64,000 bases of DNA from Rhexocercosporidium sp. MPI-PUGE-AT-0058 (taxonomy: Eukaryota > Ascomycota > Leotiomycetes > Helotiales): NCBI GenBank assembly GCA_020746875.1, contig JAGTJL010000008.1, forward strand, positions 434,001 to 498,000. Reading direction: 5' to 3'. Shown piece by piece: positions 1 through 12,597 of this stretch. The notes beneath the pieces were generated by a model. The model was not told the origin of the DNA. It worked only from the letters and a program-made list of their open reading frames with translations, and searched no databases. Positions within the stretch are counted from its first letter, which is position 1. Each line of letters opens with the position of its first letter. The translations under genes were made by a program, and so were the position numbers.

Positions 1-647
1 AAAGATGACACTACCTGATGTGCCTGTACTCTTCACAAAACCCTCAACTGCACTTGCAGACCCGTACCCCGCACCAACCATCATCCCAAAGCACACGCTG
101 AAAGATGATTCCTGCGACTACGAATCAGAACTCGTCATCGTTATCGGAAAGAAGTGCAAGAACGTGCCTGAAGCCACAGCTTTGGATTATGTCCTTGGTT
201 ATACGGCTTCCAATGATGTCAGCAGCCGTACCAGTCAATTCGCTCAGAGCCAGTGGAGTTTCAGCAAGGGTTTTGATGGAGCATGCCCAATCGGTCCTGT
301 TCTTGTGTCAAAAGAGTTAATTTCAGATGTGGGAAAATTGCACTTGAGAGGGCTGAAGAATGGGAAAGTCATGCAAGACTGTGGACTTGAGTATGTGTCT
401 CGGTTGCGAAAATGGAGAGAAATGCTGACTTTCAAACAGCGATTTGATCTTCTCTGTCCCAAAGATTGTATCTTTTCTCTCGCAAGGAACTACTCTCAAC
501 CCTGGAACGATCATCTTGACGGGAACTCCAGCTGGTGTTGGTTTTGGTTACAATCCTAAAGAATATCTCCACGAAGGAGACGAGTTTGCTGTTGAGATTC
601 TGCCATATATAGGGACATTGGTTACGAAGTTCGAAGCTGAGAAATAA
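1..647 (+). CDS. Fumarylacetoacetate hydrolase-family protein, 3' part
   Basis: Partial gene cut by the left edge. The frame is open from the first bases to 390, a 49-nt intron follows (391-439, GTATGT donor, CAG acceptor), and the second exon runs from 440 to the TAA at 645-647. About 200 residues are visible; the family is usually near 280-300, so the N-terminal part lies outside and the ATG at position 5 is probably internal. Visible family features are the acidic metal-binding segment DYESELVIVIGK, the core YTASNDVSSR, and the C-terminal ILTGTPAGVGFG loop, which is rebuilt only when the intron is removed. Family members use a divalent metal to hydrolyse or decarboxylate beta-diketo acids such as acylpyruvates or fumarylacetoacetate. 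The exact substrate cannot be told from sequence. No neighbour in the window links it to a pathway. Confidence 0.88.
391..439 (+). other. Intron in the FAH-family gene
   Basis: GTATGT donor at 391 and CAG acceptor ending at 439. Removal joins the glycine-rich core to the DLIFSVPKIVSFLSQG segment in frame; reading straight through gives an unrelated tail and an early stop. Confidence 0.85.
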
Positions 648-3600
648 ATTTTGAGATAGGTAGCAAATCTAGCTTTTTCAAGCATTCAAAGAAGATGACG
701 AGAATCCATTTCATACTGAGATCACGTGCTCGCACTAGACTTTGCCATTTCGCCAATCAACACCATTTTTCTGTATCCACCAAACAAGCAGTGAGCATCT
801 CCTCAAGCAGTCTTAAAATACATAAGCACCACCAGGTCATCGCCATGTCAAAAACGAAACAAGTACTTCCCGCTTCCTTCGCGGGGAGTTACACAAGCCT
901 CAAGCGAAGGAGTTGCCAAGGCCTTAGCGCATGCGTCTAGCGAGTAGTGCCGATGAAAATAGCATGTCCGTCTAAGCGCGCTGTCATCAGCCACCTCCAC
1001 GCCTGATACCCATCACACTTCTTCTTCCAAAGTGTTTCTCTCTGGATTGAAGTCTAGTGTACGATATACCGGGGTTTTTTATTAACTGTTTGCTTAGCCG
1101 CCGAAGAAGCTCTAACCAAATTCATGTGTCTAAACGCGAGGGCATTGATCTGGCTCCTGACCTGCATGTCAATCCTGCGAGCTTTGTTCTCTTCTGCAGC
1201 TATTCATGCTAAACAGAAGATAATGCTTCGATCTCACATGGGGCAGAAGACATCCGGATTCTGGCATGTAAACATCACATCATTCTATCTTGTTTGTTCA
1301 TCCCATCGAGCTATCCTCCGCCGTTGATTTGCTACCATATTTTCGAATATGTAGGTCAATCCTTCGCCGTGCCTCGAAATCGGCCGAGCGGGCCTATGAA
1401 ATGACCGGCTAAAGGAACGGGGAGTCTGATCGTCGCCTAGATACGACGAGATAAGATGTGCTTGAGGCGTTGGAACTGGGCCATATATTGACATGTCTGC
1501 ATTTTGTACGTTGTTTTGCTTGTGGTGTTGGGATGAGTCTTTCATGGGGCCTTGATTGGGCTCGTCTTATGCGAGTTTTTCGGTTTACTTCGAGAGAATG
1601 CGATATGCAAGTGCATTCGACACCCATTTCATGTATACATGCGGATGTCGATCGTCGTGGTGGTTGATTTAAGTCGTAGAGGCAAGATCTGCAATCGTTC
1701 AGCTGGCATAGTCCCCACCGTTCAAATTGAGACCCCAGGAATATCTGATCAACACTCATTTGATCAAGGAATGATGTTTTCTAGACGTCAATGGCTTATT
1801 CGGCCGTATTGACCAAAGAGCCTGACGGTGGTAGCTGATGGAGCACTTCCGACGGAAAGATCGTCAGAAGCAGTGCCCCTATCGAGACTCAACCACTGGC
1901 TTGGTATGCGCTCGAGGAAATCAACTCGATTAGGTGATAATTTATCCGTTTGCAGCATGTCAATCACATATTCTCTTTCTGGTAAATGAACTTATCCTGC
2001 GGCGTTTGCGCTAAGCGACTGACTCGTATTCCGTATGCATGCCTGCATGTAGTCTCCACAACCGCGTCAATTGTCAGCATTATATCCAAGACACGAGTAT
2101 GTAGATTAACACACACAACACAGTTCGGAGCTCGCTCACACCTTCCTATTCAATTGCTAGCCAACTCGGAGAAACAAATCATGCATGGAGAGGGTGGCAT
2201 TGTCCTATCTTTCGGCCGCTTCTCCTGCAATTGCAGAAAACACAACATCTCAAGTCATTCTTACTCATGGATGGTGAGATGTCGCTTCTAGCGGCAAACA
2301 AACGTCCGGTGGAGTTTGACGCTGCAGGCATTCGCACTTGAATCCGAGCTCGCGTCATCTACGGCCCCCAAGCGGGTACTCCCTTTACCCGGTCAGCACT
2401 TCTGCATGCAGAAGGCAAGACGTCACAATGAATTCTTGTACGTGTTAGGAGAAGATTTTTGTAAGAACTGACAAAGAGCAAAGTCTTTGCTCATATGGGT
2501 GTGCATTTCCTCATGTTCGGGAATGCATGTACGCCGGGGCCTGGTGGGGCCAAAGAATGTAAGGGCCGGGCAGAGAGATGTTTACTTTTGTAACGATGAT
2601 GATAGCGACAATAATCGTGGCGAAAGCCAATATTTCAAATTATTTCAGAACTTAGAAAGGAAAAGGACATGCGGATCATGGATTCGAACGTATGTTTAGG
2701 ATTTAGCACTTTTTTAAACCTTCGCTCGTATCCCTCAAGCTCCACATCACTAATATACTACGTGTCAATGGTATTTGAATGAATCTGTGATTGGGAATTG
2801 AACCAAAGATATCATCAATCTGATGGTAAGCCATCCTTTGATTCTTTTTAAGCGATATGACGGGCCGTGTTTCGCTGGGTAGGTATTGCTGGAATCACTG
2901 GACCAAGAATATTAAGCGAGGAATAAACATAGGAATGATATTTTCTCAAAACATGAAAGAGGATGTTAGATACGCTCAGCTAAGTCAATAAAACCGATGG
3001 AAGTCCCATCAATTCAAATTGTGTCTGGAAAAGAAGGCAAGTCACGAAGGAATGGCAAATTCCGAGCTCGGTTTCAGCCCCCATCCTCCCGCGCCTCAAG
3101 CACAACGAATGTTTGGACGGTATTTATATTAGACACAGCCACTTTCAGACAACTCATTTCCTCCTTCATATACCTTGTAATGTCGGTGAATTTTGCTGGT
3201 TTTTGTTTCTCCCTTTGGTGAGGACGTCGAGGATGTCGAAGATGTCGAGGATGTATGCGGTGGCTTGCTTGAAGGGACTGTGGATAAAGTCAAATTCGAG
3301 ACGTGAATCATGAGCTGAAAGAAAGAAAGCGAGAGGAGAGGAATTTTCTGTTTTGGGTGCGTGGTAGGAGCATTTAGAGAGATGATGAAGGTGAGAAAAG
3401 TATAGATGTCACCTGATCCCGATGAAAAAAGTGACATCTAGGAGGGAGATAGCCCTCACCGAAAGGCCAACGAACGTAAACATGACGACGACAAAGCACA
3501 AAATGTCAGAGATGGCTCCCAAGATCAAATCTTATGATTGCAACAGCAACAATGGTTGATATTTGGAATCGGAACGTGCAAGGCGTACCGTATTGGCCCA

Positions 3601-6600
3601 ATGTTTACCTCTTGGTTGAGGAGAGCTGACATTTGGGATGAACATAAGATGTGATTTGACAGGAGCTACTGCCTTGAGGAAGAAGGATTCGACTAATACG
3701 GTAGCACCCAAACAATCGTGTTAGTACTGCCGTTCGTGCTCTGCCTTACTTGAGTGTCCGGTACTTGGCGGGAAGGAATGGGAAGGTGAAGTTCTCACAT
3801 TACTCGCACTCTTATTCAAGAACTTCCAGACATCGACCGCACAGCACATTTTGCAAGCAACGAAACGAGTCTAGGAGGAGTCGCAAGTGCAGAATCCTCG
3901 AAGTTCAAGCAGCTGAAGGCAGGAAAAAACGTTTGAATCCAAAGCAAAACCGCCCGAACCTCCACATATATACTGAGGCAGATCGGGGAGTTTAGAGAGA
4001 CACAGTTCAGTCAAAACGCAAATTTTCACTTGCCTGAGAATGAATTGGATTCTCCCGTATGACAACAGGCCGTTCTAGCATCACGTTTTTAATCACGATA
4101 GAAGTTGGTGCTCCGAGGACTAGCTTTAGTATCTTCCCGAAGACTGAGCTCGAGGAACAGCTTCGGTGGGTTCCACGGGACCACGTTCGTCTTATTATTA
4201 GAACATATGACGGACCTAAAGCTTGCACTTTTTCCCTTGTAGGGATTGATGTGCACGATGAGGCTAAATGGAGATGGCGGCGGATGTACTGTACATCCTC
4301 GCAGGCATGAGGGAGGATGCTGTGCTGTGCTTCTAGTTACTAGTGTTCCGCAGGGCCACCCAGGATACATGGTAGCCCCCCGAAACATGCAGTAAGTCCC
4401 GCCCCAAAACTTCGCTGTCCCACTTCATATCAATTAAACGCAGCTTTTAGTGCCAGCTCTAGCAGCGTACGAGAGTGAGGTTCTCAGTGGGCAATAAGCG
4501 CGGGGGCAGGCTTGTCAGGGCGGTATAGGCTTTGTGCTTCCTCTTGTCAGCGATCATTTCCCGAGATCAGCACTTGATTGATCGGAACCTTAACTGGTGG
4601 CCTTTACTGGATAGGGTCATCCGTTGAAAACGCCAGCGCGACATCGGTCAAAGTATCCATATATTTTTACGGATCAACAAGCCGTCACTATCTTGGGTAG
4701 CGCTCAGCTGTTCGTTAGTGCGAGAGGCGACTGTCGATGCAAGAACCACTCAAATCATCGTGAGATCCTGCCCCTGGGATCTTTTCCCGAGGACTGCTGC
4801 AAGATGTCGGCCGCAAAACTACAGGGTAGGAGTGATTGCGGCTATTGGCTGTTGCTGCATCAGCAGCTGGCCTCAAGGGAGAGCCCGTTGAAGGGAGGGC
4901 GGGCTGGCAGGTAACGCAAATAAGGGCACCCCGAGGATAATTATTTAGAAGCTCGAGATGGAGATTTACGATGCGGCGAGATGATATTTTACGGAAGTGA
5001 CGCTGCAGCCAAGTTGTTACAGTGAGTGAAGAGGATAGGGGTACTATTAAGTGCATTCTCTGGGGGTACAGTTCAGCACATACCGCCCAATGATTTCACT
5101 GCGTCGCAGCCGTCCAAGCCCGCCCACTAACTTCAATCAACATTACCACAGCCTCCTTTACCAACTCTACAACCTTACAGCCCTCCATCAAGAGCATCAG
5201 CAATCCATCCACTACCGTTCTCTGCCGCGTCGGTCAACGGTGTGTTTATGGTCGGATCCCCGAAGGCACTGGGGTATCCTGAGTCTTTCAGGTCCCAGTG
5301 CTGCACATTCTGTTGTTTCAACCAATTCCTGAACCCTGTGCCGTAGGTTGTGTTGTTGTCCTGTGCCACTTAGATCCGATGATAGTAACTCTTGGAGGGG
5401 TTAAATCCGGCAGATGGTTCAGATGCCGATCCTGTTCGTGAGCAATTGTACGAACATTTTGCTTCTCGAAGTCGTTGAAGACAGTGGGATGCATTTCCCG
5501 TGCTTGTGAGAGTTTGGAGCTTAGACAACAGTTTCGCACCGATAGTCTCTGCTTATTCGATTGTGTATCTCCTCTGCTCCCGCCCCCATACAATTTACCA
5601 TATCGCTGGAGAATATTTCCAGCCTGCAGTTGGCTGGGGGGTGCTGGAGAGTGGCCTGCATCATGGATGGTGTAACTAGCATGGTAGTGCTGGACGGGCC
5701 ATCATTGTGGCCATTCAGCAGCTTCAGCAAGGCCCATCCGATGTATGCCTCACTCTACTGCATATTCTGTACATCCTTACCAGAATAATCTAGTCGTTGG
5801 TGGTCTAATTCTCAAACTTTCATCCTTCAACTCCAGATCTCCGGGATTGTCGACTAGAATTGAACACTAGTTCAAAAAGTCCCGTGCCATCTTCGGTCAG
5901 GAAACACTCTCATTCTGAATGGGGGGTTTCTCATTTCAAGAATCCCAAGCCGGGAACCTTTGCCCGCGCAAAGCTTCAGCTATCGGAGCTTAAAATCGAC
6001 CACCATACCGTTGGCGTTGTCCCACGGGTGTGGCTGACCATTGTCAGGGGTAAAAATTAGCATCTGAAATCTCGCGCTACCGGTGGTTAATTACGTGAAT
6101 TCACCACAGGAATATCTTGAGATACTGCCCGATTCAGCTCCCTCGCACTCATTGGTTTCAAGATTTACAAGTCTAACCATCCTGGCACTGCCCAAGCCAT
6201 GGCTTGCTCTTCAGCCTGCTGCCTGCCAACGTGGCAGTTCGACTGGCCTAAGTGCCTGACTGATCCTCCTCCACCACCACTAAAGACACGCTTGTTGATT
6301 CCTCCCGAATTGGCTGAACTGGTCCCAAAGGGGGAGCCGACTGCGTCAGGCGAGATTCTTACGCCGGCTGACTAGAAGGCTGAGCAACGAGAGACTGTCA
6401 GTACTTAGTAGGAGTCTCCACGTGAAGGCCATATCTTGCGATGATCACCAAAATCCCAAGACACTGGTTACGACTATTATAATAGACGTCCCCGTCATAG
6501 TCCGATCGAACCCCTTTCAAATGCAGCCGTAGATCTCACTTTCTTTGTACAATCAGATATCACGGTCATTCGTTCCAGGACAGGTCGGTGGATCCCAGCA

Positions 6601-6648
6601 CCCCTCATCTAATATACATCAACTTCCTCGACATACCTTGTCTTCAAT
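648..6648. other. Six-kilobase interval without a convincing gene
   Basis: Open frames here are short (under about 115 codons) and show no recognisable family. Minus-strand frames at 5175-5369, 5318-5593 and 5521-5730 have a somewhat protein-like composition and could be decayed coding sequence, but I recognise none of them and no splice chain links them. A short run of near-repeated GATGTCGA units lies around 3222-3252. I see no tRNA, transposon ends or long repeats. Confidence 0.5.
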
Positions 6649-8363
6649 ATGTGGACTTCGCCAACTCAACCTCAGCCTGAAGAGGCATCTCCAGTCAAGA
6701 GATTCGCCTGCGACCGATGCCACGATCAAAAACTCCGATGTACTCGACCACAAGATGGAGAGCCATGTGTTCGGTGTCAACGAGCGGGAGTCTTTTGCAA
6801 TGTCAGTGCTGCACAACGAACAGGTCGACCCAGGAAGTCATCAAATAACCGACCCCAAACCGAAAGAAAGACAACATCAAATGCAACGAGCTCAACGACG
6901 GAGAGCAGTTCGGAGGATGGAGATAAGAGGTCAGGGATCATACGTACCAACAGTACTGAGTCAATGGGAGGAGTGAGCTCGAAATCGATACCATTGCCGG
7001 AGACAAGCATTCCGAGAAACGGAGAGAGCTGGGACACCTTTACAACAAACTCATCACTATCCATCTCTCCATCATCTCTTCCTCTTCAGCCATACAGTCA
7101 ACCGATATCGACCGAAGAGTATGCAGACCTGTTGGACTGCATCACAGATCAGTCATATTTTGATAGTATGGATCTTTCTGATTTCTCTGATTGTATGACA
7201 TTTTCCTATCACTTCATTGGGGCTAGTCTAACAGGTCATCAGCAGCATATATGCCAACTCTTCAGATGTCTGAACCAAATCCAAAGAAGAGAAAGTCGAA
7301 CACACAACACGGCATTGGAGCCTACACAAATCATGTCTCGATGTCGCCTCCACTCCTAGATAGCCAACTTTCTGCCCGTATCTCATCCTTCCCTGATATG
7401 GATATGCCTACCATAACCCCAGCAATCACTAATTCCTCGTCATCTGAGAACAGCACACCAGACCTCAACCAAGTTCTGAGCCTACAAAACGATGCTACTC
7501 ATTCTCAGACCCTCTCAAAGCTGCAGTCAGAGATCGACGCCTGTTCTGAACGCATCATGCACCAAGCTCGACGCATGAGCACAGCTTCTAATTCATACAC
7601 ATCAGAAAGCCAAAAGCTATCCGAAACACTGGGTGTCCTTCTTTCCACAGCCGAGCGCTTCATTGAACTCATCTCCTGCATCTGCCGCTCATTCGACGCC
7701 ATCGTTCCCAGTCGTTCCCCCTCACCATCACCATGGTACCAACAACCCAGTGCCATGGAACAAAATGGCTACTTCAATACCAAACTCTTCTCGACCTCTC
7801 ATTCACACTCCCGGAACAATTCTTCCACAACCCTAGACCCAAGTCTGCTGGGTACATCGGACAACCGTGTCCTCACCACATCAACCTTCTACACCATGCT
7901 AAAATGCCACGTCCGTCTCCTCTCCGCCTACGACACAACCCTCGACACGATGTCCTCCCGCCTCTTAGAACTCGAGCATCTCGACGTCACAGCCAACACG
8001 CTCACGTCCGCTCTCTCAATCGGCTCATTCGTCGTCCCCTTCGGCGCTGTCATCGAGACACTCCTCCACCTCCAAGTCATCTCGCACCAGCTCGATCGTC
8101 TAAAGACCGCTCTCCACGGGAACCTGCTCAAGCTCCAACCGCCTCGCCAGCAGCCAGGATCGCGCTCTCTTCCTGCTCGGCTGGGGCTGTGCAGACAAGG
8201 ACGGAGTCCGAGCGTCAGCATGGTTGATTTCAAACTCGAGGAGATACAGGAGAGGGAGCGGGCATTGCAAACCAAGCTGCTGCGAATCGAGAACTTGGCG
8301 GAGAGTTCGAAGCAAGGCCAACAGGGACAGATGAACGGCGAGGGATTCATGAACTGGGTATGA
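6649..8363 (+). CDS. Zn2Cys6 (AflR-like) transcription factor
   Basis: Two exons: 6649-7192 and about 7243-8363, giving roughly 554 residues. The intron has a GTATGA donor at 7193 and a CTAAC branch site at 7228-7232. Two acceptors (7242 or 7245) keep the frame and differ by one residue. Residues 19-50 carry the binuclear zinc cluster CDRCHDQKLRC-CVRCQRAGVFC, followed by RTGRPRK, the order seen in AflR-type regulators of secondary metabolism. A long Ser/Thr-rich linker follows, then a mostly helical C-terminal half (STFYTMLKCHVRLLSAYDTT onward) resembling the AflR-type regulatory region. It is expected to be nuclear and to bind CGG-type sites. The nearest biosynthetic gene is the PKS-NRPS, whose 3' end lies 8.4 kb downstream with the protease-like gene between. 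A role as its regulator is therefore a guess. The start ATG has A at -3. Confidence 0.85.
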
Positions 8364-11300
8364 GGTACGAAACGGGATATGAAGGATGCTCTAGGATGAT
8401 GAGGGATGAGGCATGAAAGAGGAATGGGAATTGGAGTTCAGGATGGGACGAGGTGAAAAGTACAATGCATGTCCGATTTATTTGCTATATAATGTTATAT
8501 TTAGTTAGGGATGGTGTTCTGAGCATACCCAGCGTGCGCGCAAGTAAATACGCAGCAATGCTTCATATCAGAAAAATCAATACATAGATTTCATATCAAC
8601 ATTGACTACTCTCAGCTTCAACTTCCCTCTCTTTCAAGATCTGGCGTCGGTGACTTTGGAGAATCACAACTGCACAGATTGACAATGATCTATCATTTAG
8701 ACTTCCACGACCCGGCGAATTGGATACTGTACTAGGATCCCAGATTTAAGTCATACTGTAGCGCAAAGTCAAACTTAATCGCAACCTTTATCCCAACAAG
8801 GAAAGCCGGGGTATTCTCAGGTCCCCTCAAAGCCCGAGATGTTGTCAATAAACACAGACACCTCCCAGCATCGAATACGTGAAGACATTCTCTTACCACA
8901 ACATCCTCTTCTACTGTTGGTAGGCTCAACACCCATCTCCAAGCCTTTACTGCAAGAGCAAGACTCCAAGGTCTCCGCAAGTCGACAAGCCCCCGAGCGG
9001 GCCCTCTTAGCGATGCTTCTATTTCCAGCCAAGTAGCGCGACTCCTTTGCCGGCCTCATTCGACATCGCCTCAACCTGGCACCACTCCCCACTAAGCTGC
9101 ATCCCAGCACAGAGCAGTAGATCTTTTGCATCTTCGAACCCAAGACCTTCACGGGTAGACTTTACCTTGATAGGGAAGGGTTCAGATAAGTTTCGTTATC
9201 GGATCCTGAGTTTATTCCGGGATGGCAATCTGGAACAAAAGGAATTCTCAAGCGCCGCTTTCCGCTCCTTCGAGATCTGGAATCCGATGTTTATGGGTTG
9301 TTTAGTGGCAATCTCGCGGGAGAGACTCGGGTAGGGCAGGGGAGGGATGCAAGTGAGCGGCTAGGTTTTCTGATCCTCTCCCCTGTACTGGACTGTACTG
9401 TACTGTAAGTAAGTACCTTGTAGATATCTGCAGCTACGGTACTTCCTGCCCCTGTCAGATACTCCTGGGAGACCTGCAAACTTGGGGGCTGTGGGAGGGA
9501 GCGGGAAGACCGGGATCATGCATGAGCCAATGAAGGGGGCGGGTTCGGTCGGTCTCTTGGGATGGAGGGGTGAAAAGGGGGGGTATACATAGGTACTTCT
9601 TGGCCTGACCTGATACTACAGTACTTACATGATCCTTTTTGCTGAGCCTTTGACTTGCTGAAATGTGGTACTTGTTCGGTGGTTTTGGATGGGATCTTTT
9701 GATTCGCTTGCTCGTAGAGAATTTGCGAATTAGGGCTCGTTCGCTTAGTTTCGGGAGGATGGGTGGGGGTGTGTTTACAGGGACTGTACTGTTTATTCTC
9801 CAGGGTTGTCTTATCTCAACTCTTCCAACATCAAGTTCTATTTTTCAAGGGCGGTGGTATGCAACAAAGTTGCAATACGGCATAAGCTGCCGACGGGTAA
9901 ACCCCGCCATATTCCCACCACTGCACCTGTCGTACAATACGTCCATTGCCTCCCGGGACCTCGCAGGACGCTCTCCGGCGACCAGCTTACTAACCTCGTA
10001 CAATGCCCAGCCAAATCAATCATCTTGCGCCACCCATTGGGGAAATGTATGCACAAGATATATTAACTGCATGTACTTGCTATCCACTTTGGGTCAGTAT
10101 CACGAGAGCGGTATATTAAATTGGCTTTTGGTGGGTTCCGTGCTGGTTGGTGGAGATGGGGTGATGGAGTGCTGACTGCGTATGCGTCTGAGTAAGTGGC
10201 GGTTCAGGGTCCCCCCTTCCATTTGATCTTTCCATCGAGTTAGGCAAGTTGAGGTACTGTAGGTATGCGATGGTCCTTTTGCGTGCAGGGCATGGCCAGC
10301 CCTGTATGTGCATGCTGATTACTTGCGAGACTGCTCTGAGCGATTTCTCAGTTGACATGTTCGTACCGTACGTGAAGATTACTCGATGAAGGGGTCATTA
10401 GATAAAATTTAGAGTGATGGGACGAACCCTTCTCGTTGGTGCCGAACCCCTGTGAAAACCGATCGGGCATGACGGTATGTGAGATCTAAGAAGAATTCAG
10501 TTAATGGTATCTCCTGCGTTACACAGGCTGAGTCAAGTAACTGCTGCCCCCTGTTTGACCAATAGCCCGAGTTTACAGGCAAGAGGCGCTACGTTGACGC
10601 CTCGCTCTGGCGGGTTCAGGTATGTCTTTAGGTAAAAGGCGCTGAAGTGGCGGGCGTGGGCGCCGGAGAACTCCACCATCCGCAGCCGCCGACGCCGAAA
10701 TAACTTGGCAGCCAGCCCTATGAGATATCAAAATATCGTCACAACGGGAATTGCTTTGCAAAGTTTAAAACGGTAAATAATATTCAAAGACCAACAAGAT
10801 ATGGGAAGTAACCCAAGCTATACAGCGTAAACTTTAGTTCGGCAAGTGATAGACTAGGGTTTTTTTTTTTTCTTTTTTTTTTTTTCGAGAAAAGGTTTCT
10901 ATGATAAATGAGTTGTAGTGCAGGAACCTTACCTTTGGTACCTTTCAGTCATGCGAAGCAGTAAGTCAAGCCTGGTTGTCGGGACTTCAGATATTCCCAA
11001 AGCAGTAATACGTCCGACCCCGCAAGCCGGCAAGGTCATGTAAGTATCGACCCGGCATCTGGAGATAGATGCTTTCGTAGCTGAGAACAAAAAGCCACCA
11101 TCGCTCTCGCCGTTGGAAACTCGAGCGTAATTATTTATTTCCATAAGGTTTAAAGCCTTGAGCTCTGACTGGACTGATGTGCGCTGAACAGTATTGTAAG
11201 CAGACTCGTAAAAATCTAAAGACAGAGGCGTGCTGAAACCATGAAACGTGCGCCTGCTCACTCTGTACTACTTCCCGGGAATTATGGTGGTAGGCTGTGG

Positions 11301-12597
11301 CTGATCTCGTACCTAGTACTACAGAAGGTCGAAAAGCTTCTATTATCGTTCCTCGACTTCCGATGGAAATGACGATGTTGTGCATCCCTCCATGTCATCG
11401 TGCTCGAGGAGGGATGGATGGCTGTCGGACTTCTAGTGCCGTTCTATTTTCCTTCCACGGCTACGTTGTGAAGCGTTTTCCTTTTGGTACTGTGTTGTGA
11501 GTTGAAACATGTCGTGTGTGAGGAATGTGAGATGTGGTACTGTACTGTAGTAAGGCCGAAAATGACACATGGGACGTGAACACAGCAGATACGTTGCGCA
11601 GGGCAGGTTTTGCTCCGATCAGAATGTTAGAGTGTATCCTAAAATTAGGATCTGAGTGACAGTCATTCTCTCACCGAGCAGTAAAGGGGTGAAGTGCAGC
11701 TAGGAGGGAGATGGTAGGCGATTATCGAGGCAGCCACGTGTGATCCAAGAAAGAAGTTTGTGTCACTGTGATGGTCGTATAACGTTTCTTCGATCCCCCT
11801 TGTTTGGGGTTTTGGTTTTCGTGCTTGGTTGTATTTGTGCCGTCATCGTCATGGTAGATACGTGATATTCTTCCGATCGTATCAGGATGCATATATGATG
11901 TTCTGATATCTTGATGCGTTACCTGAATGGGTAAATGGCTTGAAGTGGTAAATGGCCTGAAGTGGCAATTGATCTGATGGGTTAAGTTGCACGAAGGAAT
12001 TAGGAGGGGATGAAGCGATGGGATCGTGGAACTCAAAAGTGCAAAATGGGAGCGAGGACTTATTTATGGCGTATTAGGGGCTGGGTCTTTTGTGCTGAAG
12101 CTTCCTGTTGGTTATGCTTGTCATTCATAAGGAATAGACAACGTCGATCGTCGAGGTAGAAGTTAGGAGACGATTCGCAGATAGGATTTACGAACTTACG
12201 AATATCTGCGTTTCAAAATTCGAGAACCGACCTGGACGCAAAACTAGGGAGGAGTTTCTTTGTGTTTCTCGAAAGTTCATACAGGCAATAAATCGTGGTG
12301 TTTTGGAGAGAGGACTCCTCACGGTAGGAGTTTGTTTACGGTGCCTTCGGAGGGTAAGCAGCGGGTAAGCAGGTGGTTTAAAAGTCACGCCGAACTGAAA
12401 GTTATAGAATAACTTTGTATTATCCTCGAAGCTCTCTACATTTCTCTGCTTATTATATCCCAATTTCGAACCCAATTCTATCCCAATGCCCAAGTCCCAA
12501 TGCTCATCTACATGCTCACCCATTACTCTCCATCAACAAAAGAAAGATCACCACCTATTTTCAATACCGTCTCCGCTAGGAGAATATGAGATATTCT
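8364..12597. other. Intergenic interval, no gene recognised
   Basis: Only short unrecognised frames. It contains a nearly pure T tract at about 10860-10885 and several copies of a TACTGTA motif (see findings). A 111-codon minus-strand frame at 12188-12523 lies just downstream of the protease-like gene; I see no domain in it and it may be 3' flanking sequence. Confidence 0.5.
10860..10885. repeat. Poly-T tract
   Basis: About 25 thymines interrupted by a single C at 10872. Simple low-complexity tract in intergenic DNA; it could be the trace of a retroposed poly-A tail, but I see no element body beside it. Confidence 0.7.

Noticed and set aside
9663..10175. 170-codon plus-strand frame
   Set aside because: Codon composition and content are not protein-like and no domain or splice context supports it.
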